In this document: piece by piece, positions 59,458 to 64,000 of the stretch
How positions within the stretch are numbered: the stretch's first letter is position 1
Layout: each line of letters opens with the position of its first letter
From: Microbacterium sp. C5A9
GTDB lineage: Bacteria > Actinomycetota > Actinomycetes > Actinomycetales > Microbacteriaceae
Length of the DNA stretch: 64,000 nucleotides
NCBI RefSeq assembly: GCF_022627955.1
Contig: NZ_JABXGD010000007.1
Coordinates: 186,001 to 250,000, forward strand
Direction: 5' to 3'
The notes under the pieces: generated by a model
What the model was told of the DNA's origin: nothing
Databases searched by the model: none
The model's input: only the letters and a program-made list of their open reading frames with translations
Made by a program: the position numbers and the translations under genes

Positions 59458-60930
59458 ATGTGCGGCATCGTCGGAATGGTGGGCTCTGCCCCGGTCAATC
59501 AGGACATCTACGACGCTCTCCTGCTGCTGCAGCACCGCGGCCAGGATGCGACGGGAATCGCCACCGCCGAGGCGAACGGCGTGATGCACAACGCCAAGGC
59601 GCAGGGGATGGTCCGCGAGGCGTTCCGCACCCGCGACATGCGCGGCCTGCTCGGCAACGTCGGTCTCGGCCACGTGCGCTACGCGACGAAGGGCACCGCC
59701 TCGAACGAGGAGGAGATGCAGCCGTTCTACGTGAACGCGCCGTACGGCATCATCCTCATCCACAACGGCAACCTGACGAACACGCGTGAGCTCACGGCCG
59801 ACATGGCCCAGCGCGACCGCCGCCACCTGAACTCCTCGAGCGACACCGAGCTGCTGCTCAACGTGCTCGCCGGCGAGCTGCAGAACACGACCTCGACGGT
59901 CGACCTCGATGCCGAGCGCATCTTCGAGGCCGTCGCCCGCACGCACGAGCGCATCGAGGGCGCCTACGCCGTGATCGCCGTGATCGCCGGGTACGGACTG
60001 CTCGCGTTCCGCGATCCGTTCGGCATCCGTCCTCTCATCCTGGGGCGTCGCCCGTCGACCGTCGCCGGATCCGAGGGGCGCGACGAGTGGGTCGTGGCGA
60101 GCGAGTCGCTCGTGCTCGAGAACGCCGACTACGAGGTCGTGCGCGAGGTCGAGCCCGGTGAGGCTATCTTCATCACGAACGAGGGCGAGCTGCACAGCAA
60201 GCAGTGCGCGACCGAGGCCGTGCTCGCGCCGTGCGCGTTCGAGTACGTCTACCTCGCCCGTCCCGACTCGGTCATGAACGGCGTCTCGGTCTACGAGTCG
60301 CGGCTGCGCATGGGCGACAAGCTCGCCGACACGATCGCGAAGCACGTGCCGATGGACAAGATCGACGTGGTCATGCCGATCCCCGACTCCGCGCGCCCCG
60401 CCGCCATGGAGGTCGCCCGCAAGCTGGGCATCGAGTACCGCGAGGGCTTCTACAAGAACCGCTATGTCGGCCGCACCTTCATCATGCCCGGGCAGGCGGT
60501 GCGCAAGAAGAGCGTGCGGCAGAAGCTCAACGCCATGTCGACCGAGTTCCAGGGCAAGAACGTGCTCCTGATCGACGACTCGATCGTGCGCGGAACGACC
60601 TCGAAGCAGATCATCCAGATGGCTCGTGACGCCGGTGCGACCTCGGTGACGTTCGCCTCGGCGGCGCCGCCGGTGCGACACCCGCACGTCTACGGCATCA
60701 ACATGCCGTCACGGCACGAGCTCATCGCGCACGGTCGGACGATCCCCGAGATCGCCGAGGAGCTGGGGTGCGACCACCTCGTGTATCAGGAGGTCGAAGA
60801 CCTCAAGGCCGCCATCACCGAGGGATCCGTGCTCAGCGATCTCGACATGAGCTGCTTCGACGGCCGGTACGTCACCGGCACCGTCTCCGACGAGTACCTC
60901 GCGTGGGTGGAGGGGTCGCAGACCTCGTGA
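59458..60930 (+). CDS. purF: Amidophosphoribosyltransferase PurF
   Basis: 490 residues. MCGIVGMVG opens the protein with catalytic Cys2, exposed once Met is removed, so there is no propeptide. The glutaminase half has GHVRYATKGTASNEEEMQPF; the phosphoribosyltransferase half has the PRPP loop VLLIDDSIVRGTTS. It catalyses the first committed step of purine synthesis. No conserved 4Fe-4S cysteine set is obvious at the C-terminus. The stop overlaps the following MFS gene by four bases (GTGA). Confidence 0.97.
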   Translation: MCGIVGMVGSAPVNQDIYDALLLLQHRGQDATGIATAEANGVMHNAKAQGMVREAFRTRDMRGLLGNVGLGHVRYATKGTASNEEEMQPFYVNAPYGIILIHNGNLTNTRELTADMAQRDRRHLNSSSDTELLLNVLAGELQNTTSTVDLDAERIFEAVARTHERIEGAYAVIAVIAGYGLLAFRDPFGIRPLILGRRPSTVAGSEGRDEWVVASESLVLENADYEVVREVEPGEAIFITNEGELHSKQCATEAVLAPCAFEYVYLARPDSVMNGVSVYESRLRMGDKLADTIAKHVPMDKIDVVMPIPDSARPAAMEVARKLGIEYREGFYKNRYVGRTFIMPGQAVRKKSVRQKLNAMSTEFQGKNVLLIDDSIVRGTTSKQIIQMARDAGATSVTFASAAPPVRHPHVYGINMPSRHELIAHGRTIPEIAEELGCDHLVYQEVEDLKAAITEGSVLSDLDMSCFDGRYVTGTVSDEYLAWVEGSQTS

Positions 60931-62228
60931 CCTCGGGTGCGCAGCCGCTCTGGCGCGGACGCGCGCTCGCGCTGATCGGGATCGTCCTGGTCGCGTTCTC
61001 GCTGCGCTCCGCCGTGGCATCGCTGTCTCCGGTGATCGACCACGTCGCGGCGGACTTCCCGGTCTCATCGGTCGTGATCGGCCTGATCGGGGCCGCGCCG
61101 CCCGTGTGCTTCGCCGTGTTCGGGCTGCTCACGCCCGTCTTCGAGCGTCGATTCGGTCTCGAGCGGGTCGCCGTCGTCGCGATCGCCCTGATCGCCGCGG
61201 GACTGCTGCTGCGCAGCCTGTCCGTCGACTCGACCTCGCTGCTCGCCGCGACCGCGGTGGTGTTCGCAGGTGTGGGCTCGGGCAACGTGCTGCTGCCCCC
61301 GCTGGTCAAGAAGTACTTCCCGGATCGTCTCGGTCTCATGATGACCGTGTACTCGACCACCATGGCGGTGTCGACGTTCGTGCCACCGCTGGTCGCCGTG
61401 CCGATCGCCGACACCGCAGGGTGGCGTGTGTCGCTGGGGCTGTGGGGTGTGTTCGCCGCGATCGCCCTGGTGCCGTGGGTCGCGATGCTGCTGACGAGCA
61501 GAGCGGATGCCGCCGCCGCGCCCGCGCTCGTGAAGCCGGCGTCCGCCTCCGCCGACCAGCCCTACGACGCCGCCTCGGTCGCGACCGGCCCCATCTCGAC
61601 CACGCCGGCCAACCCCCGGGTCTTCGGGCGGCTCTGGCGTCTGCCGATGGCGTGGTCGATCGCGCTCGTGTTCGGGGCGTCGTCGACCATGGCCTACGTC
61701 TCCTTCTCGTGGCTGCCCACGATCATGATCGACGTGGGAGGGGTGAGCCCGTCGAACGCCGGGCTGCTGCTCTCGCTGTTCGGACTCATGGGACTTCCCT
61801 GCTCGCTGCTCGTGCCGATCCTGATCGTGCGCTTCCAGGCGACCCGTCCGGTGTTCGTCATCGCGATCGCCTGCGGTCTCGCGGGCCTCGCCGGCTTCCT
61901 CTTCCTCCCCACCGTGGCGATGCCGCTGTGGGTGGTGCTGTTCGGGCTCTCCCCGGCGCTGTTCCCCCTCGCGCTGGTGCTGCTCAGCATCCGCGCCCGC
62001 ACGCCCGAGAGCGCCGTCGCGTTGAGCGGGTTCGTGCAGAGCATCGGCTATGCGGTCGCCGCGGCGTTCCCGCTGCTGATCGGACTGATCCACGATCTGA
62101 CGGGCAGCTGGCAGATTCCGCTCTGGGTACTGGTGGGCGTTCTGGTGGCCGTGATCCCCGCGGGCTGGGTCGCTGGCCGCCGCCGCACGATCGAAGAGGA
62201 CTGGGAGCGCCGGCACGGCCGCTGGTGA
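60927..62228 (+). CDS. MFS transporter, CynX/NimT family
   Basis: 433 residues from GTG 60927; about 12 helices. FSLRSAVASLSPVIDHVAADFP, GLIGAAPPVCFAVFGLLTPVFERRFG and FAGVGSGNVLLPPLVKKYFPDRLGLMMTVYS match the cyanate/nitroimidazole transporter branch. The cytoplasmic loop in the middle (about 190-225) is long and Ala/Asp-rich. Substrate unknown. Its start lies inside the purF stop, an unusual partner that suggests co-regulation with purine synthesis or mere hitch-hiking. Confidence 0.88.
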   Translation: MTSGAQPLWRGRALALIGIVLVAFSLRSAVASLSPVIDHVAADFPVSSVVIGLIGAAPPVCFAVFGLLTPVFERRFGLERVAVVAIALIAAGLLLRSLSVDSTSLLAATAVVFAGVGSGNVLLPPLVKKYFPDRLGLMMTVYSTTMAVSTFVPPLVAVPIADTAGWRVSLGLWGVFAAIALVPWVAMLLTSRADAAAAPALVKPASASADQPYDAASVATGPISTTPANPRVFGRLWRLPMAWSIALVFGASSTMAYVSFSWLPTIMIDVGGVSPSNAGLLLSLFGLMGLPCSLLVPILIVRFQATRPVFVIAIACGLAGLAGFLFLPTVAMPLWVVLFGLSPALFPLALVLLSIRARTPESAVALSGFVQSIGYAVAAAFPLLIGLIHDLTGSWQIPLWVLVGVLVAVIPAGWVAGRRRTIEEDWERRHGRW

Positions 62229-62282
62229 TCCGGGCCGGTCGCGCTCGTCGGCGGAACCGCCTGCGGTCGGACCCGCTGTCCG

Positions 62283-63107
62283 TCAGGCGCTGCGGGCGCT
62301 GATCTCGTCGCCGATGCGGATCGTTCCGCCGGACCAGGCCTCCGACCCCTCCGCGGCACCGCCGGGCAGCAGGAGTCGGCCGAGCGTCGGCTCATCCTGC
62401 CCGAGAGCACCCGTGAGGGTGGTCAGCACTCTGGCGTCGCGCACCCCCGTGTCCGGATTCGCGTGCGTCGCGAGGCAGCGCACGATCGGACCCGCGGCCT
62501 CGAACACGACCTGTCCCACGGTCACGGTGCCGCGCCAGTCGAGCTCCGACCAGGCTGCTGCGTCGTCGATCACGATGTTCGATCGGAAACGGCGGTCGTC
62601 GATCCCGAGACCGAGGGCCTCGCCGAGCGTGCTCACGCTGGCGCGGGTGTGCACCGACACGTAGCCGCGCGCGCGGTCCTGGAACCTCGAGGTCGTGCCG
62701 TCGCCGACCACGACCAGCGGCAGCCTGCCCGGGCGGCGAAGGCGGCGCCCGTCGGGTGTGGCCAGCACGAAGTCCGTCACGGCATCCGCGAGTGCGACGC
62801 GACCGTCGTCGTCGAGACCGGCCTCGACGAGCATCGAACCGTCGTGCTCGATCCGAACGGTGTGGGAGCGATCGTCATATGTCGTCCGCAGCGCGGCGAG
62901 AGCGGGGAAATCCTGCAGCGACAGCCCCTTCGCCTTGGGCCAGTGGTCGAGTCCGTCCCGGTGCTCGGGCACCGCGGCATCCCCGAAGCGGAAGGCGAGG
63001 ACTCGATCACCGGCGATGCGCCCGTCGGGCTGCACGGTGAGCGAGTCGACGGATTCCGGGGTCAGCCCCTTGATGGGGTGCCGATAGAGCGAGACGACGC
63101 GAGCCAT
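62283..63107 (-). CDS. MOSC-domain protein with N-terminal beta-barrel domain
   Basis: 274 residues. MOSC_N domain first (VVSLYRHPIKGLTPESVDSLTVQPDGRIAGDRVLAFRFG), then the MOSC domain with RFRSNIVIDD, FEAAGPIVRCLATHANPDTGVRD including the conserved Cys. Such proteins resemble the C-terminal part of molybdenum cofactor sulfurase and mARC and may bind Moco or move sulfur. It is far from the molybdenum cluster at 1-8824. CAGACT lies six bases before the ATG. It stands alone, convergent with the MFS gene. Confidence 0.87.
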   Translation of the reverse strand: MARVVSLYRHPIKGLTPESVDSLTVQPDGRIAGDRVLAFRFGDAAVPEHRDGLDHWPKAKGLSLQDFPALAALRTTYDDRSHTVRIEHDGSMLVEAGLDDDGRVALADAVTDFVLATPDGRRLRRPGRLPLVVVGDGTTSRFQDRARGYVSVHTRASVSTLGEALGLGIDDRRFRSNIVIDDAAAWSELDWRGTVTVGQVVFEAAGPIVRCLATHANPDTGVRDARVLTTLTGALGQDEPTLGRLLLPGGAAEGSEAWSGGTIRIGDEISARSA

Positions 63108-63190
63108 ACAGAGAGTCTGTCAGCCGCGTGCTCGAAGACCGTGATCTCGCGCGTGCACGACACGATGGTCGGTGCTCCGGACACGACGAA

Positions 63191-63213
63191 TCCCCCGTGT
63201 GGCGCACGGGGGA
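63191..63213 (-). terminator. Terminator of the DUF3073 gene
   Basis: TCCCCCGTG (63191-63199) and CACGGGGGA (63205-63213) form a nine-base stem around a five-base loop, 25 bases behind the DUF3073 stop codon on the minus strand. Confidence 0.6.
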
Positions 63214-63237
63214 GACGACGGTCGAGCGAATCGGCGG

Positions 63238-63426
63238 TCAGGCCTTTTCGAGTTCGTCCTCGTCTTCGTCTGCATACTCGTCGGCCCACTTGTCGACGTA
63301 CGCGTCTTCGGAGTCGCTCGGATGCCCGAGTTCGCGCTCCAGCGCGGAGTAGTTCACCGACGGACTGAATGACTTCAGTTCGCGGGCGATCTTGGTGTGC
63401 TTCGCCTTTTGACGGCCACGGCCCAT
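63238..63426 (-). CDS. DUF3073 family small acidic protein
   Basis: 62 residues from the ATG at 63426, with GAGGGGG as Shine-Dalgarno. A basic N-terminus (GRGRQKAKHTKIARELK) is followed by SPSVNYSALERELG and a strongly acidic tail (YADEDEDELEKA). This is the DUF3073 pattern, a small actinobacterial protein usually encoded beside purM/purF. Its polarity suggests binding of nucleic acid or a protein partner, but function is unknown. TATTCT and TACTCT on the minus strand at about 63500-63520 could be its -10 box. Confidence 0.88.
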   Translation of the reverse strand: MGRGRQKAKHTKIARELKSFSPSVNYSALERELGHPSDSEDAYVDKWADEYADEDEDELEKA

Positions 63427-63575
63427 GCGCGAGACCCCCTCACGAGTTAAGCGGCGGGCAGCTGACGGCCCGATGCATTCACGACACCGGCTCAAGGCCG
63501 GTAAGAGTAGCATTCAGAATAGCACGCGGGTAGGCCCCCCTGGCCGACGCCAGGCTGGTGAAGGGAGCGATCGTC

Positions 63576-64000
63576 ATGACCGACAACACCTCGAAGCCCT
63601 CCGACGAGGCGGCACAGAACGCGACTCTGCAGAAAGCGGTGATCGTCGGGATGCAGCCGGGTCAAGCCGCGCGCGTGATCGACGAGGCGGCGCGGTTCGC
63701 CCGGCTGCTGCGAGTGCCGCTCGTGGTCGCCCATGTCGACGTCACGCGCTTCGTGACCTATGAGGATCCCGACGGCTATGTGCACTCGGCGCCGATCGAT
63801 ATGAACCTCGACGCAGGGGCCGCCGAGTTCGAGGCCGTGCAGGCCGAAGCGGCCGCTGCACTCGACGGCACGGGGATCACCTGGACGGCACGACAGCTGG
63901 TCGGAGACCCCGCTCTCGCTATCAAGCAGCTCGCGAACAAGCTCGATGCCCAGCTGATCGTCGTCGGCACGCGGAAGCGCGGGATCGGCGAGTCGATCCG
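63576..64000 (+). CDS. Universal stress protein (UspA family), truncated by the window edge
   Basis: The first 141 codons are visible. After a polar N-terminus of about 20 residues, AVIVGMQPGQAARVIDEAARFARLLRVPLVVAHVD opens the Usp alpha/beta fold, and QLIVVGTRKRGIGESIR at the edge is the ATP-binding loop (G2xG9xGS/T type). It is probably a single-domain ATP-binding stress protein. A small hairpin, CCTGGCCGACGCCAGG at 63539-63554, and AAGGGA lie before the ATG. The gap 63427-63575 holds the divergent promoters and no tRNA. Confidence 0.88.
   Translation, partial: MTDNTSKPSDEAAQNATLQKAVIVGMQPGQAARVIDEAARFARLLRVPLVVAHVDVTRFVTYEDPDGYVHSAPIDMNLDAGAAEFEAVQAEAAAALDGTGITWTARQLVGDPALAIKQLANKLDAQLIVVGTRKRGIGESI

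Noticed and set aside
63427..63575. tRNA gene in the gap before the universal stress protein
   Set aside because: There is no acceptor stem, TTCGA-type loop or CCA end; the short stems present belong to promoters or a small hairpin.

Overview
The window is high-GC DNA (third codon positions almost always G or C) from an actinobacterium, most likely a Microbacteriaceae member such as Microbacterium. The pointers are the cebEFG-bglC-cebR locus with its exact CebR operator, the purD-SCP-purM-purF block with a DUF3073 gene, very common GTG starts, many leaderless promoters (TANNNT, six bases, then ATG or GTG), and a strong preference for GGATGC/GCATCC hexamers. I see no rRNA, tRNA, CRISPR array, insertion sequence or prophage. 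The window looks like ordinary chromosome made of metabolic and transport operons. No gene-free stretch exceeds 300 bases.

Layout. 1-8824: molybdenum cofactor and molybdate block (mogA/moaB end, moaE, then moaD-moaC-moeA-moeB on the minus strand, an alpha/beta hydrolase, an HTH-Mop regulator, modABC, moaA). 8894-11372: a membrane protein, an M20 amidohydrolase and a TetR regulator. 11540-19457: an Opp-type ABC transporter with a GH3 beta-glucosidase, preceded by paired TetR-type operators. 19498-21569: soxR diverging from a SoxR-box promoter that drives ferredoxin, flavin reductase and superoxide dismutase. 21766-23923: arsenic genes (arsC, arsO-like, arsR). 23958-25469: a small ORF and nhaA. 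25491-28269: LacI regulator and GH13 alpha-glucosidase. 28409-30716: small proteins and a secreted putative glycosidase. 30774-32338: purQ, purS, apt. 32480-38455: cellobiose locus cebE-cebF-cebG-bglC-cebR. 38654-39985: TetR and GntR regulators. 40159-46317: a 5-oxoproline/lactam operon (ycsG-like transporter, pxpA, ycsI-like, pxpB-pxpC fusion, biotin carboxylase-BCCP). 46399-49416: NCS2 permease, purC, acetyltransferase. 49492-51689: PadR and a DHA2-family exporter. 51820-54675: acetyltransferase and a glutamine-type ABC transporter. 54770-63426: purD, Nudix, SCP-like protein, two small proteins, purM, purF, an MFS transporter, a MOSC protein and DUF3073. 63576-end: a universal stress protein cut by the window edge.

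How it fits together. The cell imports plant-derived beta-glucosides by two routes (Opp-type with GH3; CUT1-type with GH1) and also degrades alpha-glucosides. It makes purines from dispersed operons and molybdopterin from a compact cluster. It meets redox and arsenic stress with two small regulated units. The most interesting unit is the pxp operon: a biotin carboxylase-BCCP protein sits directly behind a KipI-KipA fusion, whose domains are homologous to the carboxyltransferase part of urea carboxylase. Together with PxpA it could form a biotin-dependent lactam carboxylase/hydrolase.
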